Shown: piece after piece, positions 6,764 to 14,466 of the stretch
Numbering within the stretch: the first letter of the stretch is position 1
Layout of the letters: each line of letters opens with the position of its first letter
From: a virus
DNA: 64,000 bases
Virus record (IMG/VR): IMGVR_UViG_3300044949_002468
Location: 1-64,000 of that record
Strand: one strand, 5' to 3'
Position numbers and translations under genes: made by a program
The notes under the pieces: generated by a model
Told to the model about the DNA's origin: nothing
Database searches by the model: none
What the model saw: the letters and a program-made list of their open reading frames with translations, nothing else

Positions 6764-6945
6764 AAACCATCGAAATCACCATCGACGCAGAGGGCAAGAC
6801 CATCGTGGAAGCAAACGGCTTCACCGGATCGTCCTGCACCGATGCCACCCAAGCCATCGAACGCGCCCTCGGCGCCGTCAGCCATGACACCAAAAAACCG
6901 GAATACTACCAAACCGCCCACGTTCAAGCACATCAACGTGCGTAA
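6760..6945 (+). CDS. DUF2997-like small protein
   Basis: A 61-residue protein. The sequence MKTIEITIDAEGKTIVEANG followed by FTGSSC and an acidic helix is the DUF2997 pattern (K-x-I-E-I-x-I, G-x-x-x-x-E-x-x-G-F-x-G-x-x-C-x-x-A). Members are small partners of DUF1257/Ycf35 genes in cyanobacteria and phages; function unknown. It sits between the Ycf35-like and Ycf46-like genes. The fold is probably beta-beta-alpha. Confidence 0.85.
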   Translation: MKTIEITIDAEGKTIVEANGFTGSSCTDATQAIERALGAVSHDTKKPEYYQTAHVQAHQRA

Positions 6946-7081
6946 TTACTGCGCGCGGTGCGGCGGCGAATTGCCCAAATATCCCGCCCTCTCCCGAAGA
7001 GACAACCACACCCGCATTTGTTCCGACTGCGGCTTCCTTGAAGCTATGGAGGACGCCGGAATGTCCATCCGCTACCCATGA
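6938..7081 (+). CDS. Small zinc-ribbon protein
   Basis: A 47-residue protein with CARCGG and CSDCG knuckles, enough for one zinc ion. I chose the GTG at 6938, which overlaps the DUF2997-like gene by 8 bp; an ATG at 6884 would add 18 residues but a 62-bp overlap. It ends with an ATGA overlap to the next gene. Function unknown. Confidence 0.65.
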   Translation: MRNYCARCGGELPKYPALSRRDNHTRICSDCGFLEAMEDAGMSIRYP

Positions 7082-7254
7082 AATTCCGCATTACGGCCAC
7101 CTACGAGACTTACTGCTACCTCGATGTCGAAGCCGACACCCTTGAGCAAGCCCTCGACACCGCCCACAACACCGACGGCGGGGATTGGACCAACATGGAC
7201 TACGGCGATTGGCACATCGACCAAGAACCTCAACACCTCAACACATCTCCATGA
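7078..7254 (+). CDS. Small protein, unknown function
   Basis: A 58-residue acidic protein (MKFRITATYETYCYLDVEAD). The strand-then-helix pattern VEADTLEQALDTAH is common in small phage proteins. Four-base overlaps on both sides support it. Function unknown. Confidence 0.7.
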   Translation: MKFRITATYETYCYLDVEADTLEQALDTAHNTDGGDWTNMDYGDWHIDQEPQHLNTSP

Positions 7255-7484
7255 CGCTAACCATCACCCATGAAGGGGACATCGTGACCCTCTACGATGA
7301 CCGCTTACATAAGTTGAGCCTCGGCCGCATGACCATGCGGCGCGCTTCCCACGTGGAATTCAACGCCGCCTCACAGGAATGGGAAGTCTCCCTCCCTGAC
7401 ACCTCCGGCGAAGTCATCTTTGCTCACCCCGACCGATCCACCTGCCTCGCATGGGAACGCGAATACTTCACCGAACGCTTATGA
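7251..7484 (+). CDS. Small protein, unknown function
   Basis: A 77-residue protein with a beta-rich start (MTLTITHEGDIVTLYDD). Its codons for His-Lys include the 10-mer CTTACATAAG found in the palindrome at 69-88; here it is coding. It overlaps both neighbours by 4 bp. No family is recognised. Confidence 0.7.
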   Translation: MTLTITHEGDIVTLYDDRLHKLSLGRMTMRRASHVEFNAASQEWEVSLPDTSGEVIFAHPDRSTCLAWEREYFTERL

Positions 7485-7678
7485 CCCTCGCCGCCATCGC
7501 CAAGAATCCGTGCCGCCATCCGGCGGTTCTTTTCCCCGAACGCTACCGCCAACGCATCTACGAGCTGATGCACCTTTACAGCTGCGATCACTCGGACGCC
7601 GAAGGCATCGCCGAAGTCGAATACTGCGAACTCGGCCACATCCCAAAACCATCTACCGATGAAATCCCGCATCATTAA
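7481..7678 (+). CDS. Small protein, unknown function
   Basis: A 65-residue protein starting with an ATGA overlap and ending 20 bp inside the ATPase gene. It contains two Cys and several His (HLYSCDHSDAEGIAEVEYCE), so metal binding is possible but not shown. Function unknown. Confidence 0.65.
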   Translation: MTLAAIAKNPCRHPAVLFPERYRQRIYELMHLYSCDHSDAEGIAEVEYCELGHIPKPSTDEIPHH

Positions 7679-9176
7679 CTACCTCAAAGCCGGTTATCCC
7701 GGCCTTGCCCTGCAATCGCACGAGGAGCACCGCTGCCAAGCCATGATCCGCTCGGTCGCCGCCGACCTCGAATACAACCTGTATTCATGGAGCATCACGA
7801 CCGGACGCACCGACGTAAATACCGGCGCAGGATTCGGCGAGGACGGCAACCCCATCGAAGTCTTCGACGGCATCATTGCCGCACCGGAGAAAAGCATTGT
7901 CCTGCTCAACGACTACCACCACTTCCTCGACCAGCCCAATCCGGTCATCTACCGCAAATTCAAGGAAGTGCTCTGGCACGCCAAAGCATCGCAAAAATGC
8001 ATCATCCTGCTCGCTCCGACCATCAAGCTGCCGCCCGACCTTGAAAAGCTGATCGTGTTGCTCGACTTCGAGCTACCCACCAGGGACGAGCTGACCAGCG
8101 TGATCGACACTTTATGTAAGTCGAACGACCGCCCGATGCCCGATGAGCAAACGCTGGGCAAGGTGCTCGATGCGCTCTCCGGCCTCACCACCACCGAAGC
8201 GGAGGATGCCCTCGCCCTCACCATCATCGAAACCGGCACCTTCGACACCAAGATCATCACCCGCGAGAAAGCTGCCGCCGTGAAGAAGAATGGCCTCCTC
8301 GAAATCATCGAACCCAAGCTGACCCTCGATGATGTCGGCGGCCTCGATGTCCTCAAAGCCGACCTCCTCTCCAAGCGCAAACTCTTCACGCCGGAAGCAC
8401 GGCGTGCCGGTGTCGAACCACCGCGCGGCTTTCTCTTCGTCGGCCAAGCGGGCACCGGCAAATCCCTCACCAGCCAAGTCTGCGGCAGCAACTTCGGCAT
8501 CCCGACCTTGCGCCTCGATGCGGGTAACATCTTCGCCTCCCTCGTCGGCGAATCCGAACGCAACTGGCGCACCGCCTTCGCCACGGCCAAAGCCATCGCC
8601 CCCTGCGTGTTCTGGATCGACGAGGTTGACGGCCTCACCTCCGGTGCCGCTTCCAGCGGCAAAACGGACGGCGGCACGACCAACCGCGTCTTCAAATCCA
8701 TCCTGCAGGATATGCAATACAACTCGCACGGGATCTTCTTCGTCTTCACCGCGAATGACATCGACGCCATCCCCGACCCGCTGATTGACCGCCTCAAAGT
8801 CTGGTCCGTCGAACTGCCCAATGCCGACGAACGCGAAGCCATCTGGCGCATCCACATCCCCAAGCTGCGCGAGGAGCAAACTGAGCCGTGGGACATCAAC
8901 AAGTTCGACCTTCCCACACTCTCCGCCGCCACCGAAGGCTTCTCCGGTCGCCAGATCGAAGACGCATGGCGCAAGGCCATCGAACTCGCCTTCAACGCCG
9001 GACGTGCGCCCGGCATGGTGGATTGCGTTGACGCACTCTCCGGCTTCACCCCAACCAGCGTCACCATGATCGAGCAGATCGAAGCCCGGCGCCGCCGCCT
9101 TGCCGGTAAAGCAACCAACGCCTCCACCCCCACGCCAACCAAAACTAACACCAACATCCGCAAACTCGCCGCATGA
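7659..9176 (+). CDS. Ycf46-like AAA+ ATPase
   Basis: A 505-residue AAA+ ATPase. Residues 1-200 form an N-terminal domain that begins as in Ycf46 (a Tyr-Pro segment, then HEEHRCQAM, where Ycf46 has a T-x-E-E-x-R). The AAA core has Walker A GQAGTGKS at 262-269, Walker B VFWIDEVD at 317-324, a sensor region FVFTAND near 361-367 and a candidate arginine finger in DRLK near 378. The lid domain follows to about 470, then a Thr/Lys-rich tail. The length equals plastid and cyanobacterial Ycf46. The family's substrate is unknown; as an AAA+ protein it probably remodels a protein complex, perhaps with the Ycf35 and DUF2997 partners encoded just upstream. Confidence 0.92.
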   Translation: MKSRIINYLKAGYPGLALQSHEEHRCQAMIRSVAADLEYNLYSWSITTGRTDVNTGAGFGEDGNPIEVFDGIIAAPEKSIVLLNDYHHFLDQPNPVIYRKFKEVLWHAKASQKCIILLAPTIKLPPDLEKLIVLLDFELPTRDELTSVIDTLCKSNDRPMPDEQTLGKVLDALSGLTTTEAEDALALTIIETGTFDTKIITREKAAAVKKNGLLEIIEPKLTLDDVGGLDVLKADLLSKRKLFTPEARRAGVEPPRGFLFVGQAGTGKSLTSQVCGSNFGIPTLRLDAGNIFASLVGESERNWRTAFATAKAIAPCVFWIDEVDGLTSGAASSGKTDGGTTNRVFKSILQDMQYNSHGIFFVFTANDIDAIPDPLIDRLKVWSVELPNADEREAIWRIHIPKLREEQTEPWDINKFDLPTLSAATEGFSGRQIEDAWRKAIELAFNAGRAPGMVDCVDALSGFTPTSVTMIEQIEARRRRLAGKATNASTPTPTKTNTNIRKLAA

Positions 9177-9358
9177 AGAACTTCACCGTCTTTACGATCT
9201 TCTTCGCCGCTTCTTGGTTCCTCGGAGCCACACCCATCATCATCGGCGTCTTCCTCGTCTATGGCATCGCGTGGCTTCTTGCTCGCAACAGCCGACCAGC
9301 GCCTCCAAGCCCGCCGCCGCCAACCTTCGGCAATGGCTCACGCAAACTGCATTTATGA
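9173..9358 (+). CDS. Small membrane protein
   Basis: A 61-residue protein with one or two hydrophobic helices at residues 3-35 (FTVFTIFFAASWFLG and IIIGVFLVYGIAWLL) and a Pro-rich cytoplasmic-type tail. It overlaps the ATPase stop and the next start by 4 bp. It could anchor the ATPase at the membrane, but that is only suggested by position. Confidence 0.75.
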   Translation: MKNFTVFTIFFAASWFLGATPIIIGVFLVYGIAWLLARNSRPAPPSPPPPTFGNGSRKLHL

Positions 9359-9714
9359 AAACACAGACAAGCAGCAGATTCACCACGGACCACAAAGAAC
9401 CCATCCTCGCCTTGTTAGACCAGATCGGCGGCGATGGTCACTCCGTCTACAAACCGACCATCTTGGCTGCCTTTCCCAAGGAGATCCAAGACCGGTTCAC
9501 CCACGAGATCAAATCCGACGAGAGCGACTGGAAAAGCACGCTCCGTGACCACGATGGCAACATCATCAAATCCATCGTCGCCGTCTACTCCCTCTCTGTG
9601 CATGAGGGCATCTGTGCCGATTTCGGCCTGACGGAACATCGCCAGTATAACGGCAGGGGATTCCGCGCCCAAGCCTGTTGCGCCGCTATTCGCCGCCACT
9701 TGGAACAATCATGA
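9355..9714 (+). CDS. Hypothetical protein
   Basis: A 119-residue soluble protein. The segments LALLDQIGGDGHSVYKPTIL and FTHEIKSDES are predicted helical, followed by a strand and a helical Cys/Arg-rich end. The ATG at 9355 overlaps the preceding stop. No family is recognised. Confidence 0.7.
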   Translation: MKTQTSSRFTTDHKEPILALLDQIGGDGHSVYKPTILAAFPKEIQDRFTHEIKSDESDWKSTLRDHDGNIIKSIVAVYSLSVHEGICADFGLTEHRQYNGRGFRAQACCAAIRRHLEQS

Positions 9715-10226
9715 AACCAACCACCACCACCATCGACGTTCAAGAAATTGTCGATGCGTTCCGCGCGCAAGAGCAGGAACGTCTCGACCGTGAATCTGCC
9801 GAGCGCCGTCACCGCTTGCAGCAGATAGTAGACAACCGCGACAAGTGCCGCTGGGCACTTCAAGCCATCATAAAACCTCTGTGGCCCGCCGTCCTTGCGT
9901 TGCCGCACGGTAAATTCAATGCAGACGCCTTCGGTGATCCTGTCATTTTTGACACCGACCATGCCGCCGTCTTTATCGAGTTCAGCACTGTTGCGACGGC
10001 ATACCTCTACCCTGTAGACCGCAAGCTTGAAGTGTGGTGGCGCCCACACTCCCAAAGCGTCATGTTCACGCTTAAACACGGCAAGCGTGGAGGATGCCTG
10101 CTGGATCCCGTTGGCAAACGGCATCCGCTTGGCCATGAGACTTACGAGAACCCTGCCGATCTCATCGTGCGGATTGCCGAATGGGCGGGGATCTGCAAAG
10201 CGCGGCAACCAAAGGAATGGTCATGA
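9711..10226 (+). CDS. Hypothetical protein
   Basis: A 171-residue protein. Residues 8-45 form a charged helix or coiled coil (EIVDAFRAQEQERLDRESAE), and the rest appears to be a mixed alpha/beta domain with several Trp. Four-base overlaps with both neighbours. Function unknown. Confidence 0.72.
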   Translation: MKPTTTTIDVQEIVDAFRAQEQERLDRESAERRHRLQQIVDNRDKCRWALQAIIKPLWPAVLALPHGKFNADAFGDPVIFDTDHAAVFIEFSTVATAYLYPVDRKLEVWWRPHSQSVMFTLKHGKRGGCLLDPVGKRHPLGHETYENPADLIVRIAEWAGICKARQPKEWS

Positions 10227-10480
10227 CCAACGAAGATATCGTAGACGCCCTCGATCGCCTGACCAAAGCGGTCGATACCATCAACCTCCAACCACGGCGG
10301 CGCTACCACTACGCCACACTCCCTGCCGAGGATGTCCTCCAATCGGCGCGCGTCTGCACCGATCCCGACAGCTACACCGCCGACGATCCGATCAGTGCCG
10401 CCGCCCGTGACCTCCTCAAACAAGGCTACCGATGGGTGCGTTGCGACCACGGCCTCGCCGTATTCGAGAAACAGGCATGA
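10223..10480 (+). CDS. Hypothetical protein
   Basis: An 85-residue protein starting MTNEDIVDALDRLTKAVDTI. It ends in a WVRCDHGLAVFEKQA strand. It overlaps its neighbours by 4 bp. No family is recognised. Confidence 0.68.
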   Translation: MTNEDIVDALDRLTKAVDTINLQPRRRYHYATLPAEDVLQSARVCTDPDSYTADDPISAAARDLLKQGYRWVRCDHGLAVFEKQA

Positions 10481-10824
10481 CCGACACCGACGAACTTCCG
10501 TTTATCTTCGACGAACTCGACCACATTTACCTGGCCGAACGCATCGAATACCACCTCCAATCTATGCGGGTCTGCTGGCCCGAGTGGGACGGACCCAAAG
10601 TGGGCGGACGCTGCGAAGTCCATAGCGGGGTTGTCCATAGCCTGACCCACAACGAAACCCGCTACCACTACATGGCCCCCTGCGTCCTGCTCGCCAATGA
10701 CGGCGAATACTGGACCGCCCGTGTCGATTACGACCACGGATGGTGCAAGGAAGCCTACAACGGAGAAATGCTACGACTCCATATCACCGACATCTGGGCG
10801 CCCGTTGGCCTATTACGCTCATGA
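10477..10824 (+). CDS. Hypothetical protein
   Basis: A 115-residue acidic, Tyr/His-rich protein (FIFDELDHIYLAERIEYHLQ). No signal or membrane segment is present. It is translationally coupled on both sides. Function unknown. Confidence 0.7.
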   Translation: MTDTDELPFIFDELDHIYLAERIEYHLQSMRVCWPEWDGPKVGGRCEVHSGVVHSLTHNETRYHYMAPCVLLANDGEYWTARVDYDHGWCKEAYNGEMLRLHITDIWAPVGLLRS

Positions 10825-11189
10825 AAGATCCGATCATGATCCTGCTCCGCAACAGCGGCGTCGATCTCTCCGCTTACGGCGCCGACAGCTATTCGCTCGA
10901 AGATGGCTGCTACTTCTTCGTCCGCTATGTCGAAATCATGGGCGACTCCGCCAAAGACTCCGCAGGGTTCTTCTTGGAGTTTCTATCTTGCGACCACGAG
11001 GCGGAACACGGATGCGTCGAAGTCACCCGTCATAAGCACCTCATCCGCGACTCCGGCAATGGCTATCTGCAATACCATTGCCACGGACGCGCCTACGACT
11101 ACTTGGACATCTTCGACGCCAAGCACGCCAAAAGCGCGCTCTACCCCAAACACCTCCTCGTCCCTACACCAACTTATGACAGCACCTAA
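10821..11189 (+). CDS. Hypothetical protein
   Basis: A 122-residue acidic protein with many Tyr, Cys and His (CDHEAEHGCVEVTRHKHLIR could bind a metal). The ATG at 10821 overlaps the previous stop. Its end overlaps the next gene by 14 bp. No family is recognised. Confidence 0.68.
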   Translation: MKDPIMILLRNSGVDLSAYGADSYSLEDGCYFFVRYVEIMGDSAKDSAGFFLEFLSCDHEAEHGCVEVTRHKHLIRDSGNGYLQYHCHGRAYDYLDIFDAKHAKSALYPKHLLVPTPTYDST

Positions 11190-11565
11190 CCTGACCTACC
11201 TCTGGCGCTTTGTCGCCAAAGACACCCAGCAAGACGAAGATGGCTTCTGGTATGGTCACTCCTTCTGGCGTGACCTCAAAACCGGACGCGTTTCCATCTG
11301 CGATATGTCCGGCGACCGACCGGATCTCACCGATGACGGCGTGCTCTGGATCGACACCCACAAACCTTGGGTTCTCACTGACCGACAAGGCAAACTGCGG
11401 GTGGACGTTCCCCTGCTCGCCGACGACGAGAGGCCGACCGGCACCTTCATGTGCGGATACGATGGCGTCCGTATCGCCCAGAAGCTCGGCGCGCAAATCA
11501 AGGTCGATGCGACAAGCGACATCGGCAAACTCCTGCCCCTCATCCGCAGCTACCACGTGGAATGA
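11176..11565 (+). CDS. Hypothetical protein
   Basis: A 129-residue protein, Asp- and Trp-rich (DGFWYGHSFWRDLKTGRVSI), probably beta-rich. The ATG at 11176 is inside the previous gene's end. A 10-bp gap precedes the next gene. Function unknown. Confidence 0.68.
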   Translation: MTAPNLTYLWRFVAKDTQQDEDGFWYGHSFWRDLKTGRVSICDMSGDRPDLTDDGVLWIDTHKPWVLTDRQGKLRVDVPLLADDERPTGTFMCGYDGVRIAQKLGAQIKVDATSDIGKLLPLIRSYHVE

Positions 11566-11575
11566 CAACCTTTCT

Positions 11576-11794
11576 ATGATAACAAACCTTGTAGGTGTCT
11601 ATACACGCACACATCCCGCTCATGCGTGGATGTTTGAACAGCAATGTAGCCCAGACATGGCCGAGATTGCCCGACAAATGAATCAAGGCTTCGGCGGCGT
11701 CCAAACACTCGTTGTGCCACCAGTCGATGGACAATTCCCGCAGTGGCTCTGCTCAACCTCCAATGACCACCACCGAGCTTCACATCGCCCTTAA
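11576..11794 (+). CDS. Hypothetical protein
   Basis: A 72-residue protein (MITNLVGVYTRTHPAHAWMF). Its last third overlaps the following gene by 32 bp, unusual here, and the C-terminal residues look like frame noise, so the functional part may be shorter. No family is recognised. Confidence 0.5.
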   Translation: MITNLVGVYTRTHPAHAWMFEQQCSPDMAEIARQMNQGFGGVQTLVVPPVDGQFPQWLCSTSNDHHRASHRP

Positions 11795-12074
11795 CGAATG
11801 CGGCTTCTACCGCACCGGCACCGGCGGCGGATGCGATGCGTTTATCCGGATGTTCAACGACAAAAACGCAGGCTGCGACCCTCTGTGTGTCTTTGAGGAC
11901 TGCCCCGATGCCTACATCATGATGACCCAATCGGAAGATCCCTCCGCACCCGAAGGCAATGAGGATGTGTATATCGGCTTCTACGCCGAGAACGGCGCAA
12001 CCCTTACTTGGACTGCCACCGCTGAAGATGCCCTCAAATTCGCCCGATCTCTCACTTACGAAAACCGAGTATGA
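11763..12074 (+). CDS. Hypothetical protein
   Basis: A 103-residue acidic protein with four Cys in the first half (GGGCDAFIRMFNDKNAGCD). The ATG at 11763 was chosen because it begins the well-formed sequence; it lies inside the preceding frame. The stop overlaps the next ATG by 4 bp. Confidence 0.68.
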   Translation: MTTTELHIALNECGFYRTGTGGGCDAFIRMFNDKNAGCDPLCVFEDCPDAYIMMTQSEDPSAPEGNEDVYIGFYAENGATLTWTATAEDALKFARSLTYENRV

Positions 12075-12304
12075 CCGAACAAGCATGGGTCAACGCCGCC
12101 GAGAAAGCACTTCTTGGCAAGACCATCATCAAATGCCGCTACATGACCCCAGCGGAACAGCAAGACCTCGGATGGCGCCATCGCCCTCTGGTCATTGCCC
12201 TGCATGACGGAAACCTCCTCTACGCTTCCCGCGACGACGAAGGCAATGATGCCGGGGCGCTATTCATGAACGAGGAACCGGGCTGCTTGCCTGTCATGCG
12301 ATGA
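12071..12304 (+). CDS. Small protein, unknown function
   Basis: A 77-residue protein. The segment RHRPLVIALHDGNLLYASRD resembles a small beta-barrel that often follows a helical start in phage proteins. Four-base overlaps tie it to both neighbours, including the LuxR-type gene downstream. Confidence 0.68.
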   Translation: MTEQAWVNAAEKALLGKTIIKCRYMTPAEQQDLGWRHRPLVIALHDGNLLYASRDDEGNDAGALFMNEEPGCLPVMR

Positions 12305-12567
12305 GGAACCATCCGTTCAATCGCTTCCATCCGCTCATGACCGACCGGATGGCCGATGCCGCCGCTCTCATTGCTTTGGGCTATATCAACAAGGAAATCG
12401 CAGACGAACTCGGCGTGAGCATCAAAACCGTGGAGAAATTCCGGCAAATGCTGAAAGACAAATTCGGCACCCGTGGCACGGCGGACATTACCCGCCTCGC
12501 CATCTACCTCGGCCTCATCGACCTAAATAACTCGATGCACCTTTTTCATGACACCAACTATCCCTGA
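12301..12567 (+). CDS. LuxR/GerE-type HTH DNA-binding protein
   Basis: An 88-residue protein that is mostly a GerE-type helix-turn-helix: LIALGYINKEIADELGVSI is the scaffold and first helices, and KTVEKFRQMLKDKFG the recognition and dimer helices, as in LuxR-family C-terminal domains (K-E-I-A-x-x-L-x-x-S-x-x-T-V). No sensor domain is attached, so it resembles small stand-alone phage regulators. The ATGA overlap at 12301 supports the start, though an internal Met at residue 13 is possible. It probably regulates the operon or host genes. Confidence 0.85.
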   Translation: MRNHPFNRFHPLMTDRMADAAALIALGYINKEIADELGVSIKTVEKFRQMLKDKFGTRGTADITRLAIYLGLIDLNNSMHLFHDTNYP

Positions 12568-13054
12568 CACACTGCGCATCTACAACGTCCCGCAACAGGA
12601 AATCCTCGATTGCAATGTCTTCCCCTTCATCGAGCGAATGTCGCCGTTCGTGCTCAACCCCAAGGCGGAATACGTGGATACCTTCGCCGTGCTGGTCGAC
12701 GGATACAACGATATCGACGAAGAAATCTACGCCATCCCCGAGGTCCGCGCTTACTGGCAAAAGCTGGATACCCACTGGCCCTACATTTTCTTTTTCGGGA
12801 GCGTCCTGGCCGAGATGCCGCAAATGGTCGCGTGGTGCTGCCACAATAATATCTCCTCCTACAAACGCCCCGGCCACATGGCCACGCTCATCGACTACGA
12901 CAAGCCGGAACTGATCCAGTGGATACACCGGCACTGGCCCTACATGAACGCCCTTTACCAACTGGCCTACGAAGATCCGATGCAGCGCGAATGGGCCATT
13001 CTCGAGCGCACCAAGCAAATCTTCGCCGCCTTTAACATCGACTTCTCACCATGA
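12548..13054 (+). CDS. Hypothetical protein
   Basis: A 168-residue, Trp- and Tyr-rich soluble protein (EVRAYWQKLDTHWPYIFFFG and IQWIHRHWPYMNALYQLAYE). It overlaps the HTH gene by 20 bp and the next gene by 4 bp. No family is recognised. Confidence 0.72.
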   Translation: MTPTIPDTLRIYNVPQQEILDCNVFPFIERMSPFVLNPKAEYVDTFAVLVDGYNDIDEEIYAIPEVRAYWQKLDTHWPYIFFFGSVLAEMPQMVAWCCHNNISSYKRPGHMATLIDYDKPELIQWIHRHWPYMNALYQLAYEDPMQREWAILERTKQIFAAFNIDFSP

Positions 13055-13245
13055 AATTCGAAAACCCTTGGGACCCCCAAGACTCCGACCGCCTCATCTG
13101 GCAAGCTCTGACCCTCGCTATGGACGCCGTGCTTTCCCTGCGCATCGTCCGATCACTCCTCGCCATCAACCCGTTCGCCGAAGCCGACATCGCTCCGATC
13201 GCTCCGGTCGCCAAACCCAAGCGCAAGCGTGCAACCCCTGCTTGA
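13051..13245 (+). CDS. Small protein, unknown function
   Basis: A 64-residue protein with an amphipathic N-terminal helix (DRLIWQALTLAMDAVLSL) and a basic Ala/Pro/Lys tail, which could bind DNA. Coupled to both neighbours by overlaps. Function unknown. Confidence 0.6.
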   Translation: MKFENPWDPQDSDRLIWQALTLAMDAVLSLRIVRSLLAINPFAEADIAPIAPVAKPKRKRATPA

Positions 13246-13498
13246 GCTGGACTACGAGCGCCGCCGCCGCCTCGACGCCTGCGACTACTTTGCCGTGCAC
13301 CGCGTCGGCAAAAAGAAACACTACTTCGTCGGCAATATGCTGGCTCGTGACGAGGACGAAGCCCTGCGCATGGCTAAACGCCAGTGTTTCAGCACAACCA
13401 AAGAGCGCACCTACTGGCAAGTGACCCGCATCGGACTCAAAGGCTACGCCGCCGACATGAAGAGAGCCATGATCGGCCTTGGCACCGTCACTCCCTAA
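13229..13498 (+). CDS. Small basic protein, unknown function
   Basis: An 89-residue protein starting at a GTG that overlaps the previous gene by 17 bp. It has a beta-rich core (YFAVHRVGKKKHYFVGNMLA) followed by a helix. It is the last gene before the bidirectional terminator at 13502-13530. Confidence 0.65.
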   Translation: MQPLLELDYERRRRLDACDYFAVHRVGKKKHYFVGNMLARDEDEALRMAKRQCFSTTKERTYWQVTRIGLKGYAADMKRAMIGLGTVTP

Positions 13499-13501
13499 AA
13501 A

Positions 13502-13530
13502 GTGAAGCGGGTGCATAGCACCCGCCTCAC
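13502..13530. terminator. Bidirectional terminator
   Basis: GTGA-GCGGGTGC pairs with GCACCCGC-TCAC around an ATA loop, with one internal mismatch. It lies between a plus-strand gene ending at 13498 and a minus-strand gene ending at 13553, so it can serve both. The T-tract on the plus side is weak (ccctttctt). Confidence 0.75.
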
Positions 13531-13552
13531 CCTTTCTTCCCCACAAGAAAAC

Positions 13553-13879
13553 TTACTCCGCCGCAACGTCCACGCCGGTCGCTTCTAGATTGAAACTGAA
13601 CGTGAAACTGGTCGTGAACTCGTTGTTCGCATTGATCGCGCCGATGGTTCGCGAAACCGTCATTTTGGTCGGGCGATTTGCTGTCGCCAATCCGTTGAAC
13701 ACGGAATGAATGCGATGCAGCAAAGCAAAGATTACCTTGCGACTGTCGCCGCCGGCTCCGGTTGTCGCACTGGCTTCGGCGCTACTCAACTCAGGAAAAG
13801 CCGCAATCGGGATCGAAAGGGCTGTTCCGTTGGAAGAATAGCTGGTTCCGAAAAATACTGTAGGCGCCGCGTTAAACAT
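13553..13879 (-). CDS. Minus-strand island gene; possible virion protein
   Basis: A 108-residue protein encoded against the operon direction. It is rich in Ser, Thr, Ala and Asn, without charges clustered, and ends NNEFTTSFTFSFNLEATGVD, which resembles beta-rich phage virion proteins such as tube or decoration proteins. It is followed by a shared terminator. The composition and the opposite strand suggest a late-expressed or moron-like insertion. Its start codon faces the plus-strand gene at 13905, so a divergent promoter may lie in 13880-13904. No exact family is recognised. Confidence 0.65.
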   Translation of the reverse strand: MFNAAPTVFFGTSYSSNGTALSIPIAAFPELSSAEASATTGAGGDSRKVIFALLHRIHSVFNGLATANRPTKMTVSRTIGAINANNEFTTSFTFSFNLEATGVDVAAE

Positions 13880-13904
13880 GATGCCTCACCCCTTTTGTCA
13901 ACCT

Positions 13905-14108
13905 ATGGAAACCGAAACCACCCGCACCAACAGCAGCCTGCTTTGCCGCTCCAAGGTCAAAGCCTACCTGCTCGACCACGCCAAGAAAGCCCGCCACCAC
14001 AAGTTCACCCGCGTCAGCGCGGAAACCCTGGACAAACTGGAGGCCGTCATCCGCCAAGCCTGCCGCACCCATGTCGATAAGCACCCTTCCAAGGGAACCA
14101 CTTTGTGA
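13905..14108 (+). CDS. Candidate histone-fold-like DNA-binding protein
   Basis: A 67-residue basic protein. The arrangement RSKVKAYLLDHAKKA (short helix), FTRVSAETLDKLEAVIRQAC (loop plus long helix), then HPSKGTTL (short strand) resembles small bacterial histone-fold proteins, in which S-K-V-K, S-x-E-T-[LI]-D and a terminal G-[RK]-T are recurrent. Those proteins form dimers that bind DNA. The usual third helix would be missing or very short. The match is by eye and could be coincidental; another small DNA-binding fold is possible. ATG at 13905 chosen; an ATG at 13878 would add nine residues into the divergent spacer. Confidence 0.7.
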   Translation: METETTRTNSSLLCRSKVKAYLLDHAKKARHHKFTRVSAETLDKLEAVIRQACRTHVDKHPSKGTTL

Positions 14109-14466
14109 TGCCGCCTCCATCGGGGCGCTGACCTTCAGCGAGTTCCGCGACGAGTTAGAAACCAACGCGCGTTTTCGCAAACGCTGGAAAAGTCAGTGGC
14201 GGCGGGAAAAAGGGCATCCGCTCTACCCGACTCTCTTCTGCAAATACCACCACTGCACCGGCATCGAAGTCCTGCATTGCGGGCATCCCACCGCTCTCCG
14301 CCCTTGGTATGCCTACTTGCCCGATGGAACCAGAGTGATCCACGGCAATTTCTACGCTTTTCGCCACCTTGAAGACTGCCGAGTGGCAGCCTTCATTTTC
14401 TGGTGGAACCAACTATGCCAACAACAACAGCAGAACGCAAAGCCCCGGCCAAAGCCGCAGGCTTGA
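14071..14466 (+). CDS. Hypothetical protein with Cys/His clusters
   Basis: A 131-residue protein. The centre has several Cys and His (FCKYHHCTGIEVLHCGH), a plausible zinc site, and the C-terminus is Gln-rich. The only good start is the ATG at 14071, which overlaps the preceding gene by 38 bp. Function unknown. Confidence 0.68.
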   Translation: MSISTLPREPLCDAASIGALTFSEFRDELETNARFRKRWKSQWRREKGHPLYPTLFCKYHHCTGIEVLHCGHPTALRPWYAYLPDGTRVIHGNFYAFRHLEDCRVAAFIFWWNQLCQQQQQNAKPRPKPQA

